A model generated the notes under the pieces. The model did not search any database. It saw only the letters and a program-made list of their open reading frames with translations, and was not told the origin of the DNA. A program made the translations under genes and the position numbers. This document shows, piece after piece, positions 17,561-26,044 of a DNA stretch of 64,000 bases. The stretch lies in assembly GCF_009902005.1 (NCBI RefSeq), contig NZ_WUTT01000001.1, positions 871,601-935,600 on the forward strand. Direction: 5' to 3'. Source of the stretch: Halomonas alimentaria. Its GTDB lineage: Bacteria > Pseudomonadota > Gammaproteobacteria > Pseudomonadales > Halomonadaceae. How positions within the stretch are numbered: position 1 is the first letter of the stretch; each line of letters begins with the position of its first letter.

Positions 17561-17678
17561 GCTCGAGGCTGATCCGGCGACAGGGCTGTTCGGGGGCGCT
17601 GTGAACCCCTCCCTGGGCGCTACCGATGCCATCCCTGGCATAGGACCCCCTCTTCGCCCTGTCCCCGGCGCCTCTCGC
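17561..17678 (-). repeat. Dispersed intergenic repeat, copy B (right of allE)
   Basis: The reverse complement of copy A with only a few substitutions over 118 bases. It begins 31 bases after the allE stop codon. Together the two copies make an inverted pair enclosing allE. Confidence 0.85.
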
Positions 17679-17701
17679 TCAGCACACATAGGTACCCGAT
17701 C

Positions 17702-18187
17702 ATGCTGGAACTCAAAGCCGAGACGCTGACCGCCGAGACCTTCGCCCCCTTCGGCGACGTCATCGACGCCCGCACCGCCGACTGGTTTCCCATCAACGCC
17801 GGGCGCACCCGGCGGCACCACGACCTGGCCCAGGTCGAGACCCTGGGGGAGGGCGCGCGGACCCTGATCAGCGTCTTCGTCAGCCAGCCGGTGACGCTAC
17901 CCCTGGAACTCGACTTCCTGGAGCGCCATCCGCTGGGCAGCCAGGCCTTCATGCCGCTCCATGAAGAACGGTTCGTGGTGGTGGTGGCGCCACCGGGCGA
18001 CGAGATCGATCCTGCCGAGGTGCGTGCCTTCGTCACCGACGGGCGCCAGGGGGTCAACTACCGCGCCGGCATCTGGCATGCCATCCAGTCGGTGCTGGAG
18101 CGGGAAGGGGAGTTCCTGGTCGTCGATCGCGGCGGCGAGGGGAACAACTGCGATGAATACCCCCTGTCGATACAGGTCGTCCTGTAA
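17702..18187 (+). CDS. allA: Ureidoglycolate lyase AllA
   Basis: 161-residue AllA-type enzyme that splits (S)-ureidoglycolate into glyoxylate and urea. Family landmarks are LTAETFAPFGDVI at the start, ERHPLGSQAFMPL, FVVVVAPPGD and the RAGIWHA motif near residue 121. Length agrees with AllA of E. coli (about 160). Its product glyoxylate is the substrate of the gcl gene that follows after a strong terminator. The preceding gene is allE, separated by repeat copy B. Confidence 0.94.
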   Translation: MLELKAETLTAETFAPFGDVIDARTADWFPINAGRTRRHHDLAQVETLGEGARTLISVFVSQPVTLPLELDFLERHPLGSQAFMPLHEERFVVVVAPPGDEIDPAEVRAFVTDGRQGVNYRAGIWHAIQSVLEREGEFLVVDRGGEGNNCDEYPLSIQVVL

Positions 18188-18214
18188 CGCAGGGTTCACG
18201 GCCTCCCTACAGGT

Positions 18215-18247
18215 ACCCAAGCCGCTGAAACGGCTTGGGTATTTTTT
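18215..18247 (+). terminator. Strong rho-independent terminator after allA
   Basis: ACCCAAGCCG and CGGCTTGGGT form a perfect 10-pair stem with loop CTGAAA, followed directly by ATTTTTT. Confidence 0.93.
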
Positions 18248-18323
18248 GGATACAAGAATATTTGAAAATATTTTCCACATAGTCTTGACGCTCCGTTGTG
18301 GCGGGCCTAGTCTCGGTATACAG
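18246..18323 (+). promoter_or_regulatory. gcl promoter region with two TATACA boxes
   Basis: TTGGATACAA (18246-18255) and CGGTATACAG (18314-18323) match the island's recurrent operator. Between them TTGACG (18285-18290) and TAGTCT (18308-18313), 17 bases apart, form a plausible -35/-10 pair. The downstream box would overlap the transcription start, which suggests repression. Confidence 0.55.
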
Positions 18324-18365
18324 AAAATGTTTCCACAAAAATAAATCCCTCAGGAGGAAGCCGTC

Positions 18366-20141
18366 ATGGCCCGCATGACCGCCGCAGAAGCCGCCGTTCA
18401 CGTGCTCCGCAAGGAAGGTATCGAGGTCGCCTTCGGCGTGCCCGGCGCCGCCATCAACCCCTTCTATGCCGCCCTGCGCAAGGTGGGAGGCGTCGACCAC
18501 ATCCTCGCCCGCCATGTCGAGGGCGCTTCGCACATGGCCGAGGGTTACACCCGCACCAAAGCCGGCAACATCGGGGTCTGCATCGGGACCTCGGGCCCCG
18601 CCGGCACCGACATGATCACCGGCCTCTACTCCGCCTCCGCGGACTCCATCCCGATCCTCTGCATCACCGGCCAGGCGCCCCGCGCCAAGCTGCACCAGGA
18701 GGACTTCCAGGCGGTGGACATCCGCGAGATCGCCGGGCCTGTCACCAAGTGGGCCGTCACCGTGCTGGAGCCGGCCCAGGTGCCGCGTGCCTTCCAGCAG
18801 GCCTTCCACCTGATGCGCTCGGCGCGCCCCGGCCCGGTGCTGATCGACCTGCCCATCGACGTGCAGATGAGCGAGATCGAGTTCGACCCGGACACCTACG
18901 AGCCGCTGCCGGTCTACAGGCCGACCGCTACCCGGGCCCAGGCCGAGAAGGCCATCGCCATGCTGCAGCAGGCCGAGCGGCCGCTGATCGTCGCCGGCGG
19001 CGGCATCATCAACGCCGATGCCAGCGATCGCCTGGTGGAATTCGCCGAGCTCGTCGGGGTGCCGGTGATCCCCACCCTGATGGGCTGGGGGACCATTCCC
19101 GACGACCATCCGCTGATGGCCGGCATGGTCGGGCTGCAGACCTCCCATCGCTACGGCAATGCCACCCTGCTCGAGTCGGACTTCGTGATGGGCATCGGCA
19201 ACCGTTGGGCCAACCGCCACACCGGCAACGTCGAGACCTACACCCGCGGGCGCACCTTCGTGCATGTGGACATCGAGCCGACCCAGATCGGGCGCATCTT
19301 CGGCCCCGACTTCGGCATCGTGTCCGACGCCGGGGCGGCGCTCGACCTCTTCCTCGAGGTGGCCCGCGAGCTCGAGGCCGAGGGGCGGCTGCGCCAGCGC
19401 AGCCGCTGGGTCGAGGCCTGCCAGGAGCGCAAGCGCACCCTGCTGCGCAAGACTCACTTCGACGAGGTGCCGGTCAAGCCGCAGCGGGTCTACGAGGAGA
19501 TGAACCGGGTCTTCAGCCGCAACACCCGCTACGTCAGCACCATCGGCCTGTCGCAGATCGCCGGTGCCCAGTTCCTCCATGTCTACCAGCCGCGTCACTG
19601 GATCAACTGCGGCCAAGCCGGCCCGCTGGGCTGGACCATCCCCGCTGCCCTGGGGGTGCGTCGCGCCGACCCCGAAGCCGAGGTGGTGGCGCTCTCCGGC
19701 GACTATGATTTCCAGTTCATGGTCGAGGAACTGGCCGCCGGCGCCCAGTTCAAGCTGCCCTGGGTGCACGTGCTGGTAAACAACTCCTACCTGGGGCTGA
19801 TCCGTCAGGCCCAGCGCGGCTTCGACATGGACTACTGCGTACAGCTCGCCTTCGAGAACATCAACTGCCCCGAGATCAACGGCTACGGCGTGGACCATGT
19901 CTCGGTGGTGGAGGGGCTGGGCTGCAAGGCGCTGCGGGTCACCGAGCCCGACGCCATCGCCCCGGCCCTGGAGGAGGCCCGCCGCCTGGCCGCCGAGCAT
20001 CGCGTGCCGGTGGTGGTGGAGGTAATCCTCGAGCGGGTGACCAATATCGCCATGGGCACCGACCTGGACGGCGTCAACGAGTTCGAGGCCCTGGCCGAGA
20101 ACATCCAGGATGCGCCGACCTCCATCGCTTCCCTGACCTGA
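18366..20141 (+). CDS. gcl: Glyoxylate carboligase Gcl
   Basis: 591-residue thiamine-diphosphate enzyme that condenses two glyoxylates to tartronate semialdehyde plus CO2. The three ThDP-enzyme domains are present, with the cofactor motif GDYDFQF...VNNSYLG near 460-490. Valine occupies position 51 (ARHVEGAS), where almost all other ThDP enzymes have glutamate; this substitution is the known hallmark of Gcl. AGGAGG lies before the ATG. It starts the gcl-hyi-glxR transcript, with 26 bases to hyi. Confidence 0.97.
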   Translation: MARMTAAEAAVHVLRKEGIEVAFGVPGAAINPFYAALRKVGGVDHILARHVEGASHMAEGYTRTKAGNIGVCIGTSGPAGTDMITGLYSASADSIPILCITGQAPRAKLHQEDFQAVDIREIAGPVTKWAVTVLEPAQVPRAFQQAFHLMRSARPGPVLIDLPIDVQMSEIEFDPDTYEPLPVYRPTATRAQAEKAIAMLQQAERPLIVAGGGIINADASDRLVEFAELVGVPVIPTLMGWGTIPDDHPLMAGMVGLQTSHRYGNATLLESDFVMGIGNRWANRHTGNVETYTRGRTFVHVDIEPTQIGRIFGPDFGIVSDAGAALDLFLEVARELEAEGRLRQRSRWVEACQERKRTLLRKTHFDEVPVKPQRVYEEMNRVFSRNTRYVSTIGLSQIAGAQFLHVYQPRHWINCGQAGPLGWTIPAALGVRRADPEAEVVALSGDYDFQFMVEELAAGAQFKLPWVHVLVNNSYLGLIRQAQRGFDMDYCVQLAFENINCPEINGYGVDHVSVVEGLGCKALRVTEPDAIAPALEEARRLAAEHRVPVVVEVILERVTNIAMGTDLDGVNEFEALAENIQDAPTSIASLT

Positions 20142-20167
20142 AACGACTACGACCCAAGGAGACCAAG

Positions 20168-20944
20168 ATGCCCAAGTTTGCCGCCAACCTCAGCATGCTG
20201 TTCACCAAGGTGGACTTCCTCGACCGCTTCCAGGCCGCCGCAGAAGCCGGCTTCAAGGGCGTGGAATACCTCTTTCCGTACGACTTCGAGGCCGCCGAGA
20301 TCAGGCGGCGCCTGGAGGACAACGGCCTGGAGCAGGTGCTGTTCAACCTGCCCGCGGGCGACTGGGCCGCCGGCGAGCGCGGCATCGCCTGCCACCCGGA
20401 CCGCGTCGCCGAGTTCCGCGAGGGGGTCGAGCGCGCCATCGCCTACGCCCGCGTGCTGGGCAATACCCAGGTCAACTGCCTGGCCGGGATCAAGCCGGAG
20501 GGCGTCAGCGACGCCGAGGCACGCCAGACCCTGGTCGGGAACCTGCGCTACGCCGCCGACAAGCTCGCGGATGCCGGCATCCTGCTGATCGCCGAGCCGA
20601 TCAATACCCGCGACATCCCGGGCTTCTTCCTCAACCGCACCGAGCAGGCACTCCAGATCTTCGACGAGGTGGCAGGCGACAACCTCAAGCTGCAGTACGA
20701 CATCTATCACATGCAGATCATGGAGGGGGACCTGGCGCCGACCATCGAGACGCACTTCGATCGCATCGCCCATGTGCAGATCGCCGACAACCCGGGACGT
20801 CACGAACCGGGCACTGGGGAGATCAACTACCCCTTCCTGTTCGCCCACCTGGATCGCCTGGGCTACCAGGGCTGGATCGGCGCCGAGTACAAGCCCGCCG
20901 GCCGCACCCAGGAGGGCCTGGGCTGGCTGGACGCCGCCCGGTAA
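20168..20944 (+). CDS. hyi: Hydroxypyruvate isomerase Hyi
   Basis: 258-residue TIM-barrel protein of the xylose isomerase-like family. It matches Hyi, which interconverts tartronate semialdehyde and hydroxypyruvate. Landmarks are the start PKFAANLSMLFTKVDFLDRF, the catalytic-region LLIAEPINTRDIPGFFL, and LQYDIYHMQIMEGD, where the metal-binding Asp and His lie. Spacing of 26 bases from gcl and 38 to glxR supports one operon, as in E. coli. Confidence 0.95.
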   Translation: MPKFAANLSMLFTKVDFLDRFQAAAEAGFKGVEYLFPYDFEAAEIRRRLEDNGLEQVLFNLPAGDWAAGERGIACHPDRVAEFREGVERAIAYARVLGNTQVNCLAGIKPEGVSDAEARQTLVGNLRYAADKLADAGILLIAEPINTRDIPGFFLNRTEQALQIFDEVAGDNLKLQYDIYHMQIMEGDLAPTIETHFDRIAHVQIADNPGRHEPGTGEINYPFLFAHLDRLGYQGWIGAEYKPAGRTQEGLGWLDAAR

Positions 20945-20982
20945 ACATCGTCTCGACAACCCAATGACAAAAGAGAGAGATC

Positions 20983-21870
20983 ATGAGCAAGATCGGATTT
21001 ATCGGCCTCGGCATCATGGGTCGCCCCATGGCGGGCCACCTGCTGGACGCCGGCCACGAGCTCACCACCGTCAAGCGCGGCAAGCTCGACGAGACGCTGG
21101 CCAGCAAGGGCATGCAGGAGCTCGCAAGCCCCCGCGCGGTCGCCGAGCAGGCCGAGGTGATCATCACCATGGTGCCGGACACCCCGGACGTCGAGCAGGT
21201 GCTGTTCGGCGAGAATGGGGTCATCGAGGGCCTGAAGCCCGGCACCCTGGTGATCGACATGAGCTCCATCGCGCCGATCCCCACCCAGGACTTCGCCCGG
21301 CGCATCCATGAGGCCGGCGGTGAGTATGTCGACGCCCCTGTCTCCGGCGGGGAGGGCGGTGCCATCAACGCCGCCCTGACCATCATGGTCGGCGCCACCG
21401 ACGAGGGTTTCACCCGGGCCAGGCCGGTCCTCGAGGTGATGGGCAAGACCATCACCCATATTGGCGGCCACGGCGCCGGCCAGACCTGCAAGGTGGCCAA
21501 CCAGATCGTCGTCGCCCTGACCATCGAGGCGGTGGCCGAGGGCCTGCTGTTCGCCTCGAAGGCGGGTGCCGACGTGGCCAAGGTGCGCGAGTCGTTGCTC
21601 GGCGGCCTGGCCCAGTCGAAGATCCTCGACGTGCACGGCGAGCGCATGATCCAGCGGACCTTCGATCCCGGCTTCAAGATCAAGCTGCACCAGAAGGACC
21701 TCAACCTGGCACTGGAAGGCGCGCGCAGCCTCGACCTGGCGCTGCCCGGTACCGCCAACGCCCAGCAGCTGTTCCAGGCCTGTGCCGCCAACGGCGGCGC
21801 CGAGTGGGACCATGCCGGCATCCTGCGTGCCCTGGAGACCCTGGCCAACCACGAGGTGGGCCAGGCGTGA
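20983..21870 (+). CDS. glxR: Tartronate semialdehyde reductase GlxR/GarR
   Basis: 295-residue beta-hydroxyacid dehydrogenase that reduces tartronate semialdehyde to D-glycerate with NAD(P)H. The Rossmann motif GFIGLGIMGRPMAGHL is at residues 5-20, the substrate loop DAPVSGGEGGA at 118-127, and the catalytic lysine at 170 (GQTCKVANQ). It is the third gene of the gcl operon. GarR and GlxR are near-identical in function, so the symbol reflects context. Confidence 0.95.
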   Translation: MSKIGFIGLGIMGRPMAGHLLDAGHELTTVKRGKLDETLASKGMQELASPRAVAEQAEVIITMVPDTPDVEQVLFGENGVIEGLKPGTLVIDMSSIAPIPTQDFARRIHEAGGEYVDAPVSGGEGGAINAALTIMVGATDEGFTRARPVLEVMGKTITHIGGHGAGQTCKVANQIVVALTIEAVAEGLLFASKAGADVAKVRESLLGGLAQSKILDVHGERMIQRTFDPGFKIKLHQKDLNLALEGARSLDLALPGTANAQQLFQACAANGGAEWDHAGILRALETLANHEVGQA

Positions 21871-22033
21871 GTTCCGGCGTCGGCCCGGTGCTGGGCCGGC
21901 GCGGACAGGGGAGGTGACTGCTCCCCGAGGGCCTGCCGGCAGACACCGTTCGGCGACGAGCGGCAGAATCCGGTAGGCTCCGGAAGGCGGGCGTCGGGTC
22001 GTCGCACGCCTTCCGGCCGCCCCGGCGGCCTTT

Positions 22034-22070
22034 CCCGGTGGCAGGGGCGACCTGCTGCCGGGTCCTTTTT
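22034..22070 (+). terminator. Terminator after the gcl-hyi-glxR operon
   Basis: A 12-pair stem with two G-T pairs (CCCGGTGGCAGG with CCTGCTGCCGGG), loop GGCGA, followed by TCCTTTTT. It lies 163 bases after the glxR stop. Confidence 0.85.
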
Positions 22071-22100
22071 CGCGATCCCCGAACCCGGGGCAACGTGCAT

Positions 22101-22182
22101 GATCCTCGAATCCGGATCGCTGCTTACGATCTCGAACCCTGATCGCTGCTTACGATCCCCGAACCCGGATCGATCACGATCC
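22101..22182. repeat. Short tandem repeat upstream of ttuD
   Basis: Units of 27 bases (22101-22127) and 26 bases (22128-22153) read GATC-C/T-CGAA-Y-CC-K-GATCGCTGCTTAC, followed by a partial unit GATCCCCGAACCCGGATCG (22154-22172). A degenerate unit starts at 22074. GATC occurs at least eight times in about 110 bases. Confidence 0.75.
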
Positions 22183-22233
22183 AAGAATTCCTGGATGGCC
22201 CCGGTGGGGCCATCCGCCGCAGAGGAGAACCCC

Positions 22234-23574
22234 ATGGTCGCCACGCCGTCCCCATCCTCCCCCGAGGCCATCGCCGCGCTGTCGGCGCCGGAGGCCCTGA
22301 GTTGGCTGCGCGGCCTCGCCGACACCGCCGTGCACGCCGTGCATCCCGAAAGCCTGCTGCCCGGCGAACTGCCGCCGCCACCCGCCGGCCGCACCCAGGT
22401 AGTGGGTGCCGGCAAGGCCGCTGCCGCCATGGCCGCCGCCCTTGAGCGCGCCTGGCAGGCCCACCAGCCCGAGGCCCCTCTCGACGGGCTGGTGGTGACC
22501 CGCTATGGGCACGGTATCGAGGCTCACGAGGCGCCCTGCGAGCGCATTGAGGTACTCGAGGCCTCCCACCCCATGCCCGACGGCCTGAGCGAGGAGGCCG
22601 CCCGGCGCATGCTCGAGGCGGTGGCGCCGCTGGGCGAGGAGGACCTGGTGATCGCGCTGATCTCCGGTGGTGGCTCGGCGCTGATGAGCCTGCCGGCCCC
22701 CGGCATCTGCCTGGCCGAGAAGCAGGCGCTCAACCGCGAGCTGCTGCGCTGCGGGGCGCCGATCCGCGAGATCAACACCGTGCGCCGCCACCTCTCGGCG
22801 ATCAAGGGCGGGCGCCTGGCCGCCGCGGCCCACCCCGCTCAGGTGCTGACCTGGGTGATCTCCGACGTGCCCGGCGACGACCCGACCCTGGTCGCCTCCG
22901 GCCCGACCCTGCCCGACGCCAGCACTCCGGCAGATGCCCTGGCGATCCTCGAACGCCACGGCATCGCCATCCCCGACGCGGTGCGGCGCCACCTCGAGGA
23001 GGCCGACCAGGCGCCGTCGCCCGATGACCAAGGCTTCGCCCGCGACCGTGCCCGGGTGCTGGCTCGCGCCGCCGATGCCCTGGAAGCCGCACGAGTGGCC
23101 GCCGCGACGAGTGGTATCGAGGTGCGTGTGCTGGGCGATGACCTCGAGGGCGAGGCTCGCGAGCTGGGGCGTGCCCAGGCGCACCTGGCACTCTCGAGTC
23201 AGGCGGGACTCAGCCGGCCGCTGCTGCTGCTCTCCGGCGGCGAGACCAGCGTCACGGTGCGCGGCGATGGCCGCGGCGGGCGCAACGTCGAGTACCTGCT
23301 GGGGCTCTTCGAGGCGCTTCAGGGCGCACCGGGCATCCACGCCCTGGCCATCGACACCGATGGCATCGACGGCTCCGAGGACAACGCCGGGGCCCTTATC
23401 GCCGATGCCGACTGGGCCCGTGCCCGACAGCAGGGGCTTGACCCGGCCACCTTTCTGTCACGCAATGATGCCTACACTTTCTTCCAGGCGCTGGAGCGGC
23501 TGATCGTTACCGGTCCCACGCGCACCAACGTCAACGACTTCCGTGCCATCCTGATCCTGCCGAGGACACCATGA
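22234..23574 (+). CDS. ttuD: Glycerate 2-kinase (MOFRL type, TtuD/GckA)
   Basis: 446-residue glycerate kinase of the MOFRL family, originally called hydroxypyruvate reductase TtuD; it phosphorylates D-glycerate to 2-phosphoglycerate. The N-terminal DUF4147 domain includes [19 protein letters not shown] and [17 protein letters not shown]; the C-terminal MOFRL domain includes [19 protein letters not shown] and ends with [22 protein letters not shown] before the ATG at 22234 decides the start over the longer frame from 22099. Its last four bases overlap the pykA start (ATGA), so the two are translationally coupled and turn glycerate into pyruvate. Confidence 0.93.
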   Translation: MVATPSPSSPEAIAALSAPEALSWLRGLADTAVHAVHPESLLPGELPPPPAGRTQVVGAGKAAAAMAAALERAWQAHQPEAPLDGLVVTRYGHGIEAHEAPCERIEVLEASHPMPDGLSEEAARRMLEAVAPLGEEDLVIALISGGGSALMSLPAPGICLAEKQALNRELLRCGAPIREINTVRRHLSAIKGGRLAAAAHPAQVLTWVISDVPGDDPTLVASGPTLPDASTPADALAILERHGIAIPDAVRRHLEEADQAPSPDDQGFARDRARVLARAADALEAARVAAATSGIEVRVLGDDLEGEARELGRAQAHLALSSQAGLSRPLLLLSGGETSVTVRGDGRGGRNVEYLLGLFEALQGAPGIHALAIDTDGIDGSEDNAGALIADADWARARQQGLDPATFLSRNDAYTFFQALERLIVTGPTRTNVNDFRAILILPRTP

Positions 23575-25061
23575 GCCATCTCCCCCATGCCCCCATCCAC
23601 GACCCCATCCGGCGTACCAAGATCGTCGCCACCCTGGGCCCCGCCAGCGACCGCGAGGGGGTGCTCGAGGCGATGATCGCCGCCGGCGTCGATGTGGTGC
23701 GCCTCAACTTCTCCCACGGCAGTGCCGATGACCATCGCCGGCGCCTCGAGCGAGTGCGCGAGATCGCCGCCCGCCAGGGCAGGAGTGTCGCCGCACTGGG
23801 CGACCTGCAGGGCCCCAAGATCCGCATCGCCCGCTTCGCCGAGGGTGCCGTGGAACTCGAGGAGGGAGACGCCTTCATCCTCGACATGGCGCTGGAAAGC
23901 GATGCGGGAACCCGGGAACGCGTGGGCTGCGATTACAAGCAGCTGATCGAGGACGTCACCCCCGGTGACCGACTGCTGCTCGACGACGGCCGGCTGGTGC
24001 TGGACGTCAGCGGCGTCGAGGGGCGCGAGATCCACACCACCGTGACCGTGGGCGGCAAGCTCTCCAACAACAAGGGCATCAACAAGCAGGGCGGTGGCCT
24101 CTCGGCTCCGGCGCTCACCGACAAGGATCGCGCGGACCTGGCCACCGCCGTGGCGATCGGCGTCGACTACCTGGCGGTCTCCTTTCCGCGCAGTGCCGCC
24201 GACATGGCCGAGGCCCGCGAGCTGCTGGGCGAGGCCGGCGCCGAAATCGGCCTGGTGGCCAAGCTCGAGCGTGCCGAGGCGGTGGCCAGCGAGGCGACTC
24301 TGGATGGCATCATCCAGTCCTGCGAGGCGGTGATGGTGGCCCGCGGCGACCTCGGCGTTGAGATCGGCGACGAGAAGCTGATCGGCACCCAGAAGCGCAT
24401 CATCAAGCGCGCCCGCACCCTCAACCGCGCGGTGATCACCGCCACCCAGATGATGGAGTCGATGATCGAGTCGCCCCTGCCCACCCGGGCCGAGGTGTTC
24501 GATGTCGCCAACGCCGTGCTCGACGGCACCGACGCGGTGATGCTCTCCGCCGAGACCGCCGCCGGCGACTTCCCGGTGGAGACCATCGAGGCCATGGACC
24601 GGGTCTGCCTGGGTGCCGAGCGCGAGAAGGTCGCCCAGGAGTCGGGCCACCGCATCCACGAGGGCTTCACCCAGATCGACGAGACCATCGCGCTCTCCGC
24701 CATGTACGCCGCCAACCATCTCTCCGGCGTGGCCGCCATCGCCTGCATGACCTCCACCGGCTACACGCCGCTGATCGCCTCGCGCATCCGTTCGGGGCTG
24801 CCCATCGTGGGTCTGGCCCACAGCGCCATCGCCCAGCGGCGCATGGCGCTCTATCGCGGGGTGGTCTCGCTGCCCTTCGATACCAGCGAGATGAGCGCGG
24901 AGGAGCTCAACGACCGCGCCCTGGCGCTGCTGGTGGACAAGGGTATCGCCGAGCCCGGCGACCACGTGATCCTCACCCGGGGCGACGAGATGAACGCTCA
25001 TGGCGGCACCAACACGATGAAGATCCTCGACGTCAACGCCGGCCATCTGCCCGGGCAGTGA
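23571..25061 (+). CDS. pykA: Pyruvate kinase (PykA type)
   Basis: 496-residue pyruvate kinase: phosphoenolpyruvate plus ADP to pyruvate plus ATP. The N-terminal [16 protein letters not shown] and [10 protein letters not shown], the nucleotide/metal-site [12 protein letters not shown] and ATQMMESM, and the C-terminal domain with [14 protein letters not shown] are intact. The start overlaps the ttuD stop by four bases. Enolase, which would join the two reactions, is not here and is usually a housekeeping gene. This paralogue is probably dedicated to growth on glyoxylate precursors. Confidence 0.95.
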   Translation: MSHLPHAPIHDPIRRTKIVATLGPASDREGVLEAMIAAGVDVVRLNFSHGSADDHRRRLERVREIAARQGRSVAALGDLQGPKIRIARFAEGAVELEEGDAFILDMALESDAGTRERVGCDYKQLIEDVTPGDRLLLDDGRLVLDVSGVEGREIHTTVTVGGKLSNNKGINKQGGGLSAPALTDKDRADLATAVAIGVDYLAVSFPRSAADMAEARELLGEAGAEIGLVAKLERAEAVASEATLDGIIQSCEAVMVARGDLGVEIGDEKLIGTQKRIIKRARTLNRAVITATQMMESMIESPLPTRAEVFDVANAVLDGTDAVMLSAETAAGDFPVETIEAMDRVCLGAEREKVAQESGHRIHEGFTQIDETIALSAMYAANHLSGVAAIACMTSTGYTPLIASRIRSGLPIVGLAHSAIAQRRMALYRGVVSLPFDTSEMSAEELNDRALALLVDKGIAEPGDHVILTRGDEMNAHGGTNTMKILDVNAGHLPGQ

Positions 25062-25089
25062 CGGTAGGCATGTAGCGACGTGCTGATCA

Positions 25090-25115
25090 CGGGCATCCTG
25101 TATACAGGATGCCCG
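25090..25115. promoter_or_regulatory. 26-base perfect palindrome with CTGTATACAG core
   Basis: CGGGCATCCTGTA followed by TACAGGATGCCCG is a perfect 26-base palindrome with no spacer. Its centre CTGTATACAG matches the island's recurrent operator. It lies 28 bases after pykA and 68 bases before the second GntR gene. It could be an autoregulatory operator, a cruciform or a terminator stem; no T-run follows. Confidence 0.6.
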
Positions 25116-25183
25116 CTCGATGTGGTCATTCGTGCCGAAAAGTGCGATGGTGCGGCCAGGATGATCACAATGAGCGAGAGAGC

Positions 25184-25915
25184 ATGAGCCACTCCTGGAA
25201 GGCCGACGTCGAGGCCGCCATTCGTGCCGGCGAGCGCATCAGCGACCCCTATATCGTCGAGCAGGTGCGCCAGGCGGTTCTCAGCCAGCGCCTGCCGCCG
25301 GGAACGCGCCTGCCTGAAGTGGCACTGGGCGAGATCTTCGGCGTCAGCCGCTCGGTGGTGCGTCGCGCCCTGACTCGCCTGGCCGCCGACCATGTCATCG
25401 ACCAGCGTCCCAATCAGGTGGCCCGAGTGCGCTCGCCGAGTGTGGAGGAGACCCGCGAGACCTTCGCCGCCCGCCGCCTGGTGGAGGGTGAGGTGGCCGC
25501 GCTGCTCGCGGCCCAGGGGGTTGAACCTGGCGTGTTGACGGCGCTGGAGGCCGAGGCGCGGGCCGAGGCCGAAGCCTACGGCCGCAGCGACGAACCGGCA
25601 CGCATCGCCCACTCCCTGACCATTCATCATCGCCTGGCTGCACTCTCGCCCAATCGTGTGCTGGGGGCCATGCTTACCGATCTGGTGATGCGCACCTCCA
25701 TCGTCATCGCCCTCTACAAGCGTCCCACGCTCGGTTCCTGCTACCTGGAGGGTGACCACCCGCGGCTGCTGGCGGCCCTGGGTGCGGGGGATGCCGAGGG
25801 GGCCCGTGAAGCCGTGGTTGGCCACCTGGTGAGCCTCGAGGGACTGCTCGACCTCGGTCGCCGCGAGGAGGAGACCGACCTGCGCGCCATCTTCGCCGGC
25901 GTCGCCACAAGCTGA
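25184..25915 (+). CDS. GntR-family (FCD) regulator at end of glyoxylate module
   Basis: 243-residue GntR regulator with an N-terminal winged helix (recognition region LPEVALGEIFGVSRSVVRRAL, wing HVIDQRPNQVARV) and a C-terminal FCD domain beginning ETRETFAARRLVEGEVAALLA. It is a paralogue of the GntR protein at 14699-15415. GAGAGA before the ATG at 25184 sets the start; the longer frame from 25109 would begin inside the palindrome. Position after ttuD-pykA suggests control of glyoxylate or purine catabolism, probably including itself through the upstream palindrome. Confidence 0.85.
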   Translation: MSHSWKADVEAAIRAGERISDPYIVEQVRQAVLSQRLPPGTRLPEVALGEIFGVSRSVVRRALTRLAADHVIDQRPNQVARVRSPSVEETRETFAARRLVEGEVAALLAAQGVEPGVLTALEAEARAEAEAYGRSDEPARIAHSLTIHHRLAALSPNRVLGAMLTDLVMRTSIVIALYKRPTLGSCYLEGDHPRLLAALGAGDAEGAREAVVGHLVSLEGLLDLGRREEETDLRAIFAGVATS

Positions 25916-25937
25916 CCTGTCCCCGGCGCCTTTCGCT
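25916..25937. repeat. Solo end fragment of the dispersed intergenic repeat
   Basis: CCTGTCCCCGGCGCCTTTCGCT matches the outer end of repeat copy B (17657-17678) with one mismatch. Only this end is present. Confidence 0.5.
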
Positions 25938-25963
25938 ATCGCCGCATGGCTAACTGCGATAGC
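25935..25963. promoter_or_regulatory. Inverted repeat before modA
   Basis: GCTATCGC (25935-25942) and GCGATAGC (25956-25963) are 8-base inverted arms 13 bases apart, about 80 bases before modA. Spaced arms of this kind resemble a ModE site in layout, but the arms do not clearly match the E. coli ModE consensus. Confidence 0.35.
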
Positions 25964-26044
25964 CCTGACAGGAACACCGGGCGGGTTGTGGGCATCGGCG
26001 GGGTGTCGGACAATGCGTCCATCCATGCCCGTCGGAGCCTCGTC

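Larger units (their letters stand above)
21871..22233. other. Intergenic region glxR-ttuD with terminator and repeats
   Basis: A 363-base region without a convincing gene. It holds a terminator (22034-22070) and a short tandem repeat with 26-27-base units (22101-22182), both listed separately. An open frame from 22099 runs into ttuD, but it consists of the repeat and has no ribosome site. Confidence 0.7.

Noticed and set aside
18366-20141. Gcl as an acetolactate synthase or oxalyl-CoA decarboxylase
   Set aside because: Valine at position 51 in ARHVEGAS and the hyi-glxR neighbours are specific to glyoxylate carboligase.
25090-25115. The 26-base palindrome as a plain rho-independent terminator
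   Set aside because: It has no loop and no T-run, and its centre matches the island's operator, so I listed it as regulatory; a terminator role is not excluded.
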